From positions 62,001 to 126,000 of the forward strand of contig NZ_LQOU01000019.1 in the NCBI RefSeq assembly GCF_002102155.1: a DNA stretch of 64,000 nt, written 5' to 3'. Under the pieces are notes generated by a model. That model ran no database searches. It was not told where the DNA came from and was given only the letters and a program-made list of their open reading frames with translations. Each line of letters starts with the position of its first letter. The first letter of the stretch is position 1. This document shows, in pieces, positions 16,632-27,046 of this stretch. The position numbers and the translations under genes are program-made. The DNA is from Mycobacterium europaeum (lineage in GTDB: Bacteria > Actinomycetota > Actinomycetes > Mycobacteriales > Mycobacteriaceae).

Positions 16632-18307
16632 CGTAAATCGTCCTCATCTGCCCGAATCGCCCACTGCGCGAACCGCTCTCCCGCACTGCGGTGTTTGATG
16701 AAGTTGCGCACCACCCGGTCGATGTAGTCACCCAACTCGTCACTGGTGACCTTGTGCTGGCGCAGCTTCCGCCCGAATCCGCTGTCCAGCCCGAGGCTGC
16801 CGCCCAGGTGCACCTGAAAGCCCTCGACGGAGCCCCCATGGCCGTCGTCGACCATTTGGCCCTTGAAGCCGATGTCGGCCACCTGAATTCGCGCACAGGA
16901 GTTCGGACAACCGTTGATGTTGACCGTGATCGGCACGTCGAGCGCGGCGTTGACGTCCTCGAGCCGCCGTTCCAGCTCGGGCACCAAGACCTGCGCCCTG
17001 CCCCGGGTTTCGGCGAACGACAACTTGCAGTATTCGATCCCGCTGCAGGCCATGAGGTTTCGCCGCCAATGGGACGGTCTGGTCTGCAGGCCCAGCGCCG
17101 CCAAGCCGGCAAGCACCTCGTCGAGTTTGTCGTCGGCGATGTCGAGGATGACCAGCTTCTGGTAGGGGGTGAACCGGATCCGGTCCGAGCCCGCCCGCTC
17201 CATCAGGTCGGCGATCGCCGAGAGGATGGTGCCCGAGACACGGCCGGCGATCGGAGCGGCACCAACCGCGTTGAGCCCGTTCTTGAGCCGTTGCACCCCG
17301 ATGTGATCGATCGGATGCGTGAGCGGCTCGGGGGCCGGGCCGTCGATCAGCGGCCGCTTGAGGTACTCCGTTTCGAGCACCTCACGGAATTTTTCTACGC
17401 CCCAGTCCTTGATCAGGAACTTCAGCCGGGCCTTGGACCGCAGCCGCCGGTAGCCGTAGTCGCGGAATATCGACGTCACCGCCTCCCAGACCTCGGGCAC
17501 CTCGTTCAGCGGCACCCAGGCCCCGACCCGCTGGGCCAGCATCGGATTGGTGGACAGGCCGCCGCCGACCCAAAGGTCCAGCCCGGGCCCGTGCTCGGGG
17601 TGGTTGACGCCGATGAAGGCGATGTCATTGATCTCGTGCGCGACATCCTGCAGACCCGAGATCGCGGTCTTGTACTTGCGCGGCAGGTCGGCGAAGTCCG
17701 GCTTGCCGATGTAGCGGCGCACGATCTCGTCGATCGCCCAGGTGGGGTCGAGCACCTCGTCGAGTGACTCGCCGGCCAGCGGTGACCCCAGGATGACGCG
17801 GGGGCAGTCGCCGCACGCCTCGGCGGTCTGCAGGCCGACGCCGGCGAGCCGCCGCCAGATCTCCGGGACGTCTTCGACCCGGATCCAGTGAATCTGCACG
17901 TTCTGCCGGTCGGAGATGTCGGCGGTGTCGCGGCCGAATTCGGTCGAGATCTGGCCGATCGTACGTAACGCGGCGGCCGACAGCGCGCCGCCGTCGCAGC
18001 GCACGCGCATCATGAAGTACTTGGCTTCGAGCAGATCGGCGTTCTCGTCCCCGGTGAACGTGCCGTCGTAGCCCTGTTCGCGCTGGGTGTAAAGCCCCCA
18101 CCAGCGGAAGCGGCCGCGCAGGTCACTCTTGTCGATGCTGTCGAAGCCGGCCTTGGCGTAGACGTTCTCGATGCGCTCGCGCACCTCGAGGGGGGCGCCG
18201 GCGCGCTTCATCTCCTCGTTGGGGTTGAGCGGGTCGCGGTCTCCCAACGCCCACTGGCCTTCGTTACGAGGCTTGTTCTGGGACCCGGCGGGTCGGGCTG
18301 TGGTCAT
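16628..18307 (-). CDS. sirA: Ferredoxin-dependent sulfite reductase (SirA/NirA)
   Basis: A 559-residue sirohaem/[4Fe-4S] enzyme making sulfide from sulfite. The C-terminal half has the four cluster Cys (CSGIEYCKL and GCPNSCAR). The N-terminal region contains YTQREQGY and EACGDCPR, the Tyr and Cys that form a covalent link near the active site in the Mtb enzyme. ATG 18307 is supported by AAGGAG ten bases upstream and by agreement with the Mtb N terminus (MTTARPA). Also called nirA. It heads the nirA-cysH operon and is preceded by a Cys-codon leader ORF. Confidence 0.95.
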   Translation of the reverse strand: MTTARPAGSQNKPRNEGQWALGDRDPLNPNEEMKRAGAPLEVRERIENVYAKAGFDSIDKSDLRGRFRWWGLYTQREQGYDGTFTGDENADLLEAKYFMMRVRCDGGALSAAALRTIGQISTEFGRDTADISDRQNVQIHWIRVEDVPEIWRRLAGVGLQTAEACGDCPRVILGSPLAGESLDEVLDPTWAIDEIVRRYIGKPDFADLPRKYKTAISGLQDVAHEINDIAFIGVNHPEHGPGLDLWVGGGLSTNPMLAQRVGAWVPLNEVPEVWEAVTSIFRDYGYRRLRSKARLKFLIKDWGVEKFREVLETEYLKRPLIDGPAPEPLTHPIDHIGVQRLKNGLNAVGAAPIAGRVSGTILSAIADLMERAGSDRIRFTPYQKLVILDIADDKLDEVLAGLAALGLQTRPSHWRRNLMACSGIEYCKLSFAETRGRAQVLVPELERRLEDVNAALDVPITVNINGCPNSCARIQVADIGFKGQMVDDGHGGSVEGFQVHLGGSLGLDSGFGRKLRQHKVTSDELGDYIDRVVRNFIKHRSAGERFAQWAIRADEDDLR

Positions 18308-18417
18308 TGGAAAAGGTCTCCTTGTGGACATCGCAGGCATAGAAGCACAGCTCACCGGTGGTATCGGCGGCGCAGATCCGATGCCAGCTGGACGTACAGG
18401 TGGGCGGGTCTACGACA

Positions 18418-18510
18418 TCAAGGGAGACAGCAACAGCTGCAAACACGCTTGAGATCAATGTGCCGCCGCGCCACGAGCGCAATGCGAAGGCTTGGCTCAG
18501 CAACGGTCAC
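18418..18510 (-). CDS. Cysteine-rich leader peptide of the sirA-cysH operon
   Basis: A 30-codon ORF from GTG 18510 that ends RVCSCCCLP: four Cys in five positions just before the stop. It ends 110 bases before sirA. A CACAAT hexamer (18522-18517) six bases before the GTG could be a -10 that makes the transcript leaderless. This matches the polycysteine attenuator ORFs described upstream of mycobacterial sulfur genes. Cys shortage should stall the ribosome at the Cys run and change access to the sirA Shine-Dalgarno. Confidence 0.75.
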   Translation of the reverse strand: MTVAEPSLRIALVARRHIDLKRVCSCCCLP

Positions 18511-18516
18511 GCCTTC

Positions 18517-18522
18517 ATTGTG
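18517..18522 (-). promoter_or_regulatory. Candidate -10 for the sirA leader transcript
   Basis: CACAAT on the minus strand, six bases upstream of GTG 18510. It is one base off the TANNNT pattern; the spacing is what supports it. Confidence 0.4.
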
Positions 18523-18700
18523 CCACGCCGATGAATGCCGATGCCAACAGGTCAAAGATCCGCTCGCGGTGAGCGGAATGCCCCGATTAAGTTGGCCGGT
18601 CCGGTGGAAACACCCGGAAACACCCGGAATTTCCCGTCCGCCCGGCCCCCGGGCTGATCGGCGCGCCCTACCCGGCGGGCGCACCGTGGGATGATTTGGC

Positions 18701-19873
18701 ATGGCACTTCGCGAGGAACGGGTCGAGCTGCCCGATCTGCAGCCCGTCCCTGGGCGGCCGTTCGGGCTGTACATCCATGTTCCGTTCTGCATAACCCGTT
18801 GCGGCTATTGCGATTTCAACACCTACACCCCGGCCGAGTTGGGTGGTGTCAACCCCGACGCCTGGCTGGCGGCGCTGCGGACGGAACTGAAGCTGGCGGC
18901 GGAGCGGCTTCCGGGGCCGACGGTGAACACCGTTTTCGTCGGCGGAGGCACACCGTCGCTGTTGGGTGGCACCCGGGTGGCCGCGGTGCTGGACATGGTC
19001 CGCGAGCATTTCACGCTGGCAAACGACGCCGAGATCACCACCGAGGCCAACCCCGAGTCGGCCTGGCCGGACTTCTTCGACGCCGTCCGCGCGGCCGGCT
19101 ACACGCGGGTGTCGCTCGGCATGCAGTCGGTGTCACCGACCGTGCTGGGCGTCCTCGACCGCATTCACACCCCGAACCGGTCGGCGGCCGCCGCCCGCGA
19201 AGCGTTGGAGGCGGGCTTCGAACACGTCAGCCTCGACCTGATCTATGGCACGCCGGGGGAGTCCGACGACGATCTGCTGCGCTCGGTCGACACGGCGGTC
19301 GACACCGGCGTCGACCACGTGTCCGCCTACGCGCTGGTCGTCGAGGAAGGCACCGCGCTGGCCCGGCGGGTTCGGCGCGGCGAGCTGGCGGCTCCCGACG
19401 ACGACGTGCTGGCGCACCGCTATGAGTTGGTCGATGCCCGGCTGTCCGAGGCCGGCATGTCGTGGTACGAAGTGTCCAACTGGTCGCGGCCCGGCGGTGA
19501 ATGCCGACACAACCTCGGCTACTGGGATGGCGGCCAGTGGTGGGGCGCGGGGCCGGGAGCCCATGGCCATGTCGGCTCCGTGCGGTGGTGGAACGTCAAG
19601 CATCCCAACGCCTATGCGGAGGCGCTGGCCCGTGCGGCATTGCCGGTGGGGGGATTCGAGCGGTTGGACGCCGACGCCCTGCACACCGAAGAGGTGCTGC
19701 TGAAAACCCGACTGCGCCAGGGTCTTCCGTGCGAGGTGTTGACTCCCGGCGAACGGGAGCGCGCCGAAGGCGCGGTCGCCGACGGGTTGCTGGTGTCCGA
19801 CGCCGACCGGTTCGTCCTCACCCCGCGTGGACGGCTGCTGGCCGACGCGGTGGTGCGCACCGTCCTGGGGTAG
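18701..19873 (+). CDS. hemW: Radical SAM haem chaperone/coproporphyrinogen dehydrogenase-like protein
   Basis: A 390-residue radical SAM protein (annotated hemN in older Mtb records). The [4Fe-4S] binding motif is FCITRCGYCDFN near residue 32 (CxxxCxxC), followed by a GGGTPS motif and a C-terminal HemN-type domain (HNLGYWDGGQWWGAGPGAHGH). HemW proteins load haem into target proteins, whereas true HemN oxidises coproporphyrinogen III; length and the extra C-terminal motifs favour HemW. It converges on the SbtA-like gene, with three bases between stops. Confidence 0.88.
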   Translation: MALREERVELPDLQPVPGRPFGLYIHVPFCITRCGYCDFNTYTPAELGGVNPDAWLAALRTELKLAAERLPGPTVNTVFVGGGTPSLLGGTRVAAVLDMVREHFTLANDAEITTEANPESAWPDFFDAVRAAGYTRVSLGMQSVSPTVLGVLDRIHTPNRSAAAAREALEAGFEHVSLDLIYGTPGESDDDLLRSVDTAVDTGVDHVSAYALVVEEGTALARRVRRGELAAPDDDVLAHRYELVDARLSEAGMSWYEVSNWSRPGGECRHNLGYWDGGQWWGAGPGAHGHVGSVRWWNVKHPNAYAEALARAALPVGGFERLDADALHTEEVLLKTRLRQGLPCEVLTPGERERAEGAVADGLLVSDADRFVLTPRGRLLADAVVRTVLG

Positions 19874-19876
19874 CGC

Positions 19877-21100
19877 TCAGCTCGCCGGAAACCATTGCGC
19901 GAGTGCGTGATTCATCTCGATGTAGAGCGGGATCCCGAGGGTCACGGTGTAGGAGAACGTCAAACCCAGCGCCGCCGCCAGCGGCAGGGTAGGGCTGGCC
20001 TCGGGGATGCCCAACCGCTGGACCGCGGGCAGCGTGATGTAGGACGCCGAACTGCACAACACCGCGAAGAGGACATAGGTACCCGGCTGAAAGTGGGTGT
20101 CGGTGAGGTTCGCGTAGCAGTAGGCGCCGACGATCCCCAGCAACGCAAACACGTTGGGCGCCAACAAACCGAAGACGATGAATCCGCTGCCCGCGAGTTT
20201 GAGATCCCGCAACTTGCGCGACGCCGTCATGCCCATCTCGAGCAGGAAAAGGCAGAGCGCACCCTGAAACGCCGCGACGAAAAGCTCGTTCTGGTCGTGC
20301 ACCACCTTCTGGCCCTGCAGCGCGCCGATGAACCCGATGGCGATACCACCGACGAGCAGGATGAGCCCGGGGTTGAGAAACACCTCCCGCAAGATGGCTC
20401 CCGACATCAGTGGCGCCTTGTTGCGCCCCGGGTTGTCCCCATACCACTCGGGATGCTCTTGCTTTTCCAGCGAGAGCTCCAGCTCCTCCTCGATCCCGCG
20501 CTCGAGGTCGTCAGCGCCCGGGGCCCGTTCCTGCTGCTCGGCCACCTCCGGCCCCACCGCCACCGGCGCCGTGTAGCCGTCCTCGTCCGGCATGAACCCG
20601 GCCTCGTCCATGCCCCGGTGCCGCAGCCGGGCCACCAGGTAGAGCGCGACCAGGCAACCGGGAATCTCCATGAACGCCAACAGGACCGGCATGTAGGCGT
20701 CGAAGGCGATCCGCAGGCCTGTCAGGACGGCGACGCAGGTAGCGAACGTGCCCGCCGAGTCCGACCCGTAGTAGCCGGCAACCGCCGCCCGGTCGACTCG
20801 CCGCAGACTGGTCAGGTATCTGAGCAGTAAGTAGGTGAGCGCGCCCACGAGGACGTTCAGCGCGAAGCCCAGAACAACGAACCCGGCGATGTTGTCGATG
20901 TCGGCAGGTTTGACTTTCGCCAGTTCCTCGCCGCCCTGCCAGCCGATGGCCACCAGCAGGTACATGGTCAGGCCCTGATAGATCACGTACGGGAACTCGA
21001 AGCGCACCTTCAGAATCGGAATGAGGAACCCGAAATAGAAGAACAGCAGCAGCGGCTTGAAGAGATTGTGGATGAAGTTCTGCCACAACTCGTAAAGCAT
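19877..21100 (-). CDS. SbtA-family sodium/bicarbonate symporter-like permease (copy 1)
   Basis: A 407-residue integral membrane protein of the DUF897/SbtA family (Rv2387-like). About ten membrane helices form two similar halves separated by a cytoplasmic acidic loop (about 175-235, rich in Glu). Family landmarks: KPLLLFFYFGFLIPILKVRFEF at the N terminus (two parts of one segment), YYGSDSAGTFATCVAVL, and GIPLYIEM near the C terminus. GGAGG lies just upstream of ATG 21100. SbtA imports bicarbonate with sodium in cyanobacteria; the mycobacterial substrate is not established. Confidence 0.82.
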   Translation of the reverse strand: MLYELWQNFIHNLFKPLLLFFYFGFLIPILKVRFEFPYVIYQGLTMYLLVAIGWQGGEELAKVKPADIDNIAGFVVLGFALNVLVGALTYLLLRYLTSLRRVDRAAVAGYYGSDSAGTFATCVAVLTGLRIAFDAYMPVLLAFMEIPGCLVALYLVARLRHRGMDEAGFMPDEDGYTAPVAVGPEVAEQQERAPGADDLERGIEEELELSLEKQEHPEWYGDNPGRNKAPLMSGAILREVFLNPGLILLVGGIAIGFIGALQGQKVVHDQNELFVAAFQGALCLFLLEMGMTASRKLRDLKLAGSGFIVFGLLAPNVFALLGIVGAYCYANLTDTHFQPGTYVLFAVLCSSASYITLPAVQRLGIPEASPTLPLAAALGLTFSYTVTLGIPLYIEMNHALAQWFPAS

Positions 21101-21319
21101 GTGCGCCTCCCGGCGACGCAGTCGGGCCCTGCAGGGGGCGGCAACCGACGCGCGGCCTCAAGGAATTTAGTGGAAACCCACCGCTTCGGTGAGCCCGACC
21201 CAACCCGTCGTTACGAACAATTAACAACGAGCGGAGTCGGGTGCCAGCCGGCGATCCGCCGCAATCCGTGAACGAAGCCGCTGCCCACGATGACCCGGCG
21301 ATCGCTCGGCGGGGCGACC

Positions 21320-22555
21320 CTAGAACCAGTGCGCGATCAGCCGGTTGACCTCGATGTAGAGCGGGATCCCGATGGTGACGTTGTAGGAGAACGTCAGGCC
21401 GAGGGATGCCGCCAACGGCAGGGTGGGGCTGGCTTCGGGAATCGCCAGCCGCTGGACAGCGGGGACGGCGATGTAGGACGCCGCGCCACAGAGCACCGCG
21501 AAGAGTACGTAGGTTCCCGGCTTGAAATCGGCATGGGTCAGGGAAGAGTAGGCGTGGGCGACCAGGATGCCCAGCGGCGCAAAGATGTTCGGGGCCAGCA
21601 GGCCGAAGAAGATGAAGCCGGGGCCGGCCGTCCGCAGGTCCTTCAGCTTCCGGGAGGCGGTCATGCCCATCTCGAGCAGGAACAAGCAGAGCACGCCCTG
21701 GAACGCCAGGACGAAGAACCTGTCGTCGTCGGCGACCACCTTCTGGCCCTGCAACCCACTGACGAGGCCGATGATGATGCCGCCCATGAGCAGGACCAGC
21801 CCGGGGTTGAGGAAGACCTCTTGGAACAGCTCCCGCGAGAAGATGGGCGCCCTTTTGCGGGCGGTGTGCGGGCTCGGGTCGGGCTCCCAGTCCGGGTGGT
21901 CGAGTTTCTCCAGGGAGAACTCCAGTTCCTGCTCGATTCCGCGCTCGTGCTCGGCCTCCTCGAGGCTCTGTCCGTGCGGAGGCATCGCAGCGGCGCCGGG
22001 TCCGACTCCGACCGTGACCGGCGCGGTGTATCCCGGCTCGTCGGCCATGTTCCCGGCCGCGTCCATCCCGCGATGGCGAAGGCGTGCCACAAAGTACAGC
22101 GCCACCAGGCAGCCCGGAATCTCCATGACCGCCAACATGACCGGCATGTAGGCGTTGAACGCCATGCCGACGGCCGTCAGGACGGCCACGCAGGTGGCGA
22201 ACGTGCCCGCCGAGTCCGACCCGTAATATCCGGCGACCGTCGCCCGGTCGATTCGGCGAAGGGAGGTCAGCCAATTCAGCAGCAGGTAGGCGATGCCGCC
22301 GATCAAGAAGTTGAGCACGAAGCCCAACACCATGAATCCCACGATCACTCCGACGCTGCCGGCGCTGATCTTGGCGAGTTCCTCGCCACCGTGCCAGCCG
22401 ATGGCCAGCAGCAGGTACATCGTCAGACCCTGATAGATCACATAGGGGAATTCGAAGCGCACCTTCAGGATCGGAATGAGGAATCCGAAGTAGAAGAAGA
22501 GCAGCAGCGGCTTGAACAGGTTGTGGGTGAAGTTTTGCCAAAACTCTTGCAGCAT
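21320..22555 (-). CDS. SbtA-family sodium/bicarbonate symporter-like permease (copy 2)
   Basis: A 411-residue paralogue of the adjacent permease. ATG 22555 is chosen because the N terminus then aligns with copy 1 and a GGAGGAAGG Shine-Dalgarno precedes it; the frame is open further upstream. Membrane segments are nearly identical to copy 1, while the central cytoplasmic loop differs in sequence and charge. It lies 219 bases upstream of copy 1 on the same strand, so the two may be co-transcribed or separately regulated. An old tandem duplication is likely. Confidence 0.82.
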   Translation of the reverse strand: MLQEFWQNFTHNLFKPLLLFFYFGFLIPILKVRFEFPYVIYQGLTMYLLLAIGWHGGEELAKISAGSVGVIVGFMVLGFVLNFLIGGIAYLLLNWLTSLRRIDRATVAGYYGSDSAGTFATCVAVLTAVGMAFNAYMPVMLAVMEIPGCLVALYFVARLRHRGMDAAGNMADEPGYTAPVTVGVGPGAAAMPPHGQSLEEAEHERGIEQELEFSLEKLDHPDWEPDPSPHTARKRAPIFSRELFQEVFLNPGLVLLMGGIIIGLVSGLQGQKVVADDDRFFVLAFQGVLCLFLLEMGMTASRKLKDLRTAGPGFIFFGLLAPNIFAPLGILVAHAYSSLTHADFKPGTYVLFAVLCGAASYIAVPAVQRLAIPEASPTLPLAASLGLTFSYNVTIGIPLYIEVNRLIAHWF

Positions 22556-22842
22556 CCGATGCCTTCCTCCATGAGTGCGGTGATCAGGAAAGCACCGTCC
22601 GCAAGCGGAGCCACCACGAACATCCCGACGACCGTGAAAATTTATCCCCCGCGGGTGTCCAACCGCCACTCGAATGTGCAGTACGCCGTTTAGGCGTGTC
22701 GGAGCGATCGGGGGCGGCCGAAGACGTCGAAAGCGCAGGTCAGATGCCTACCCGTGGTGATCCCCGGGACGCGGGGCGGTCGCAAGATAGTGGTGGATTT
22801 GGCGTGAAAGTGCTGTGTATTTGCTGTGGAGCTGGCGCAGAG

Positions 22843-23055
22843 TCAGCGATTGGACGAAATCAGCGACGGCCTCACCCCGACGCCCTTTTTCCGGTGCGTC
22901 ACCGAGAGCCACGCCATCGGCGAGTAATGGGTCGTGATTTCCTCGAAACCGTCGACGCGGGAAACCCTGAGCACGCCCGTCTCTTGATTGATCTCGAGCT
23001 CGTCCCCGTCGCCGCCCTGGACCTCTTCGCCGTTCGCAAGGCGGATTACGAACAT
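22843..23055 (-). CDS. Small hypothetical protein
   Basis: A 70-residue protein I do not recognise. It starts MFVIRLANGEEVQGGDGDEL and has an alternating hydrophobic/polar pattern suggesting a small beta-rich fold, with a basic C terminus. AGAGGA six bases before ATG 23055 and a balanced composition (Glu, Val, Ile) argue that it is a real gene rather than an antisense artefact. No membrane segment or signal. It stands alone between the SbtA copies and mbtI. Confidence 0.6.
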   Translation of the reverse strand: MFVIRLANGEEVQGGDGDELEINQETGVLRVSRVDGFEEITTHYSPMAWLSVTHRKKGVGVRPSLISSNR

Positions 23056-23540
23056 GGTGTTCCTCTCGGCATCGTCGGGCGGTATTCGTCGATCAAGCGG
23101 GTTGGTTCACGATGCGCCCGTCGCCCGACACGGGCTCGCGCAACCCTCGAACGTCCGCACTGGAGTTCACGACGCCACTCCTTTACCCGCGCCGACCGAG
23201 CTGGCCAACCACCGTACCTACAGGATTCCCTGGCCAGCGGATTCACGCGGTTAGGCAGTGATTTTAGGAAACGCTCCGTGATGTCGGCGGGGCGCTGTGC
23301 GGCCATAACGTAAACGCTCGGGAAACGTTCGGTGTCGCCGACGCCGCCGCGGCGGGGGCTCTGAGGTTCGGCGACGCCCCTCCCCGCCCTCGCCATCTGC
23401 GAAAACGGCAGACCGAACCGGGCATCGAGGCTTTGGGGGTGCGCCGCGTGTCGGGGTGGCCCGCGCGTTGATCACAAGCCTCATTCGGGTGGACGGCGGG
23501 CCGTGACCGGCGGCGGCGGGGATCGGTTGCGCGCAGTTAC
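23056..23540. other. Intergenic region upstream of mbtI
   Basis: About 485 bases between the small minus-strand gene and the mbtI IdeR box. No convincing coding sequence on either strand. It holds the promoter region of the small gene at its left end; otherwise I see no repeats or RNA gene. Confidence 0.5.
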
Positions 23541-24918
<1,378 letters not shown>

Positions 24919-24977
24919 CTCGTCTGATCGGTGGCCGGCGAAGGCCTCCGCGGCGCGGTGAGCGCCCTTTTCCGGCA

Positions 24978-24996
24978 TAGGGACCTTTGGCCCTAG
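24978..24996 (+). terminator. Weak hairpin after mbtI
   Basis: TAGGGACC-TTT-GGCCCTA can fold into a short stem with one bulge 60 bases after the mbtI stop, followed by a short T-rich stretch. It is only a candidate terminator. Confidence 0.3.
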
Positions 24997-25025
24997 TTCG
25001 CGTTTTCCCGGCGTGTCATCTTTAT

Positions 25026-25058
25026 GTAACCGCATGACACAGATACATTGTGCGTTAC
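25026..25058 (+). promoter_or_regulatory. Inverted repeat upstream of the DesA-like gene
   Basis: GTAACCGCA and TGCGTTAC form an imperfect inverted repeat around a TACATT hexamer (25044-25049), 29 bases before the DesA-like start. Plausible operator plus -10. Its regulator is unknown; a TetR-type repressor of desaturase genes (MadR) controls desA1 in Mtb, but I cannot confirm a match to its site. Confidence 0.4.
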
Positions 25059-25086
25059 TTGACGGCACACATAACTGGAGGGCTTT

Positions 25087-26103
25087 GTGTCCAAAGATCT
25101 GACAAACCTGCAGCTACTCCACGAGCTGGAGCCTGTGGTCGAGGGTCTGCTCAACCGACACCTGTCGATGTTCAAAGAGTGGAATCCGCACGACTACGTC
25201 CCATGGTCGGACGGCAAGAATTTCTATGCGCTCGACGGTCAGGACTGGGAGCCCGGCGACACCCGACTGCCCGACGTCGCGCAGGTGGCGATGGTGCAGA
25301 ACCTGCTGACAGAGGACAATTTGCCGTCTTATCACCGCGAGATCGCGATGAACTTCAGCATGGACGGCCCTTGGGGGCAGTGGGTCAACAGGTGGACGGC
25401 CGAGGAGGCCAGGCACAGCACGGCGCTGCGCGACTATCTGGTGGTCACCCGCGCCGTCGACCCGGTGGCGTTGGAGAAGCTGCGCATGGAGCAAATGACG
25501 CGTGGCTTCAGCCCGGGGCAGAATCAGCAGGGCGACATGTTTGCCGAGAGCCTGTTTGACTCGGTCATGTATGTGTCGTTCCAGGAGCTGGCCACCCGCG
25601 TTTCCCACCGCAACACCGGCAAGGCCTCCCAGGACCCCATCGCCGAGCGGCTGATGGCCAGGGTGTCCCACGACGAGAACCTGCACATGATCTTCTACCG
25701 GGACGTCAGTGCGGCGGGTCTGGACATCGCCCCGAACCAGGCGATGCAGTCGGTGCACCGGATCCTGCGCAACTTCAAGATGCCCGGGTTCACGGTGCCG
25801 GAGTTCCGGCGCAAGGCGGTGGTCATCGCCGTCGGCGGCGTCTACGACCCCCGAATCCATCTCGACGAAGTGGTGATGCCGGTGCTCAGAAACTGGCGCA
25901 TCTTCGAACGCGAAGACTTCAGCGGCGATGCCGCGCGGATGCGCGACGACCTCGCGGTGCTGGTCAAGGAGCTCGAGCAGGCCTCCGACAAATTCGAGGA
26001 ATCCAAGCAGCGCTACCTCGAGCGCGAGGCCCGCAAGACCGAGAAGATCACCGCCAGGAAGGTGCTCGAAACGGAGGGGCGGCTGACCCTGAGCGGACAC
26101 TGA
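25087..26103 (+). CDS. DesA1-type acyl-ACP desaturase
   Basis: A 338-residue di-iron acyl-ACP desaturase strongly resembling mycobacterial DesA1 over its full length (LQLLHELEPVVE start, NPHDYVPWSDGKNFYALDGQ, GVYDPRIHLDEVVMPVL). The ExxH iron motifs are visible as EEARH and DENLH. Such soluble enzymes introduce double bonds into long acyl-ACPs that become mycolic acid meromycolate chains. GTG 25087 follows a GGAGGG. In Mtb the desA genes are not in the mycobactin locus, so this is an extra or relocated copy. A role in the mycobactin acyl chain is possible but only inferred from position. Confidence 0.85.
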   Translation: MSKDLTNLQLLHELEPVVEGLLNRHLSMFKEWNPHDYVPWSDGKNFYALDGQDWEPGDTRLPDVAQVAMVQNLLTEDNLPSYHREIAMNFSMDGPWGQWVNRWTAEEARHSTALRDYLVVTRAVDPVALEKLRMEQMTRGFSPGQNQQGDMFAESLFDSVMYVSFQELATRVSHRNTGKASQDPIAERLMARVSHDENLHMIFYRDVSAAGLDIAPNQAMQSVHRILRNFKMPGFTVPEFRRKAVVIAVGGVYDPRIHLDEVVMPVLRNWRIFEREDFSGDAARMRDDLAVLVKELEQASDKFEESKQRYLEREARKTEKITARKVLETEGRLTLSGH

Positions 26104-26116
26104 CGCCGAAGCCCGG

Positions 26117-27043
26117 TCAGGCCGACGAGCTGGACTCCAGGTAGTCGGAGAGGATGCGGCTCACCAGTGACTCGATGTTGGACTCGATCGACGACGCGAG
26201 TGTGGCGGTGACCGTGGCCACGGCTTGGGTCCGGAAGCGCACCAGCATGGTGATCAGCTCGGCGATCTCGGCATCCGCCGGAAGCGGTTCGCCGGGCTTG
26301 ATGCTACCCAGCACGTGCTCGGCCCCGGCGCGCACCAGCAGGTCGCTGATCTTGTCGATCTCCGGCACGATCTGCTCGTGTAGGTCGATCAGCTTTCCCA
26401 ATTCGACGCCGTAGCCGCGGATTTCGTTGAACGCTTCGATCAGCTTCGGGCGGGTCACGGTGGCGTTGCCCCCGTCGACCCGGACGACCTGCAGCGCCAC
26501 CAGGCGGTCGAAGGCCTCCGGGTCGTCGACGAGTCGCTGAGCGTCGACAAGCGGCATGGTCTCCGGTTTCTCGGTGGTCCAGGTGCCCACGATCGCCGTC
26601 TCCAGGCCGAGCACGTCACCCAGGTTCTTGCCTTCTTCCCAGGCGCTGAGCATTTCGCGTACGTGCGCGATGGTGTATCCGCGGTCCAGCATCGAGGTGA
26701 TCAGCCGCAGTCGGGTCAGGTGGGTGTCGTTGAACAATGCGATGCGGCCGACGCGCAACGGTGGGGGAAGCAGCCCGCGGTCGCGGTAGACCCGGATGTT
26801 GCGGGTGGTGGTGCCGGCCAGCCGGGCCAGGTCGTCGATCCGGTATTCACCGGATGCGGGGTCGCCGTGGGGGTGGCGGACCGCGGCGTCGAACAGTTGC
26901 GAGACCGCCGTCTCGATCAATTGCCGGTATTCCCGCGATTGGCGCCGAACGCGCTTGGGCGCGCGCCGCACGTTGTGCAACACGCTGGCGATCGTGCCGG
27001 GTTCGGGTCGTGCAGAACGGTCGAGCGGGCGGTCCGGTGCCAT
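26117..27043 (-). CDS. MerR-family transcriptional regulator
   Basis: A 308-residue regulator with a MerR-type winged helix at about 50-115 (IDDLARLAGTTTRNIRVYRD, then the wing GRIALFNDTHLTRLRLI). The N-terminal ~45 residues are basic, and the C-terminal ~170 residues form a helical effector domain with no metal-binding Cys set. It begins three bases after the Baeyer-Villiger monooxygenase stop, so it is the last gene of the mbtJ-headed operon and probably controls it. Convergent with the DesA-like gene. Confidence 0.85.
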   Translation of the reverse strand: MAPDRPLDRSARPEPGTIASVLHNVRRAPKRVRRQSREYRQLIETAVSQLFDAAVRHPHGDPASGEYRIDDLARLAGTTTRNIRVYRDRGLLPPPLRVGRIALFNDTHLTRLRLITSMLDRGYTIAHVREMLSAWEEGKNLGDVLGLETAIVGTWTTEKPETMPLVDAQRLVDDPEAFDRLVALQVVRVDGGNATVTRPKLIEAFNEIRGYGVELGKLIDLHEQIVPEIDKISDLLVRAGAEHVLGSIKPGEPLPADAEIAELITMLVRFRTQAVATVTATLASSIESNIESLVSRILSDYLESSSSA

Positions 27044-27046
27044 GTG

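Noticed and set aside
22804-22900. Plus-strand frame with a C-I-C-C run, like a polycysteine leader
   Set aside because: It has no stop for over 400 bases after the Cys codons, no -10 at leaderless spacing and no sulfur gene downstream.
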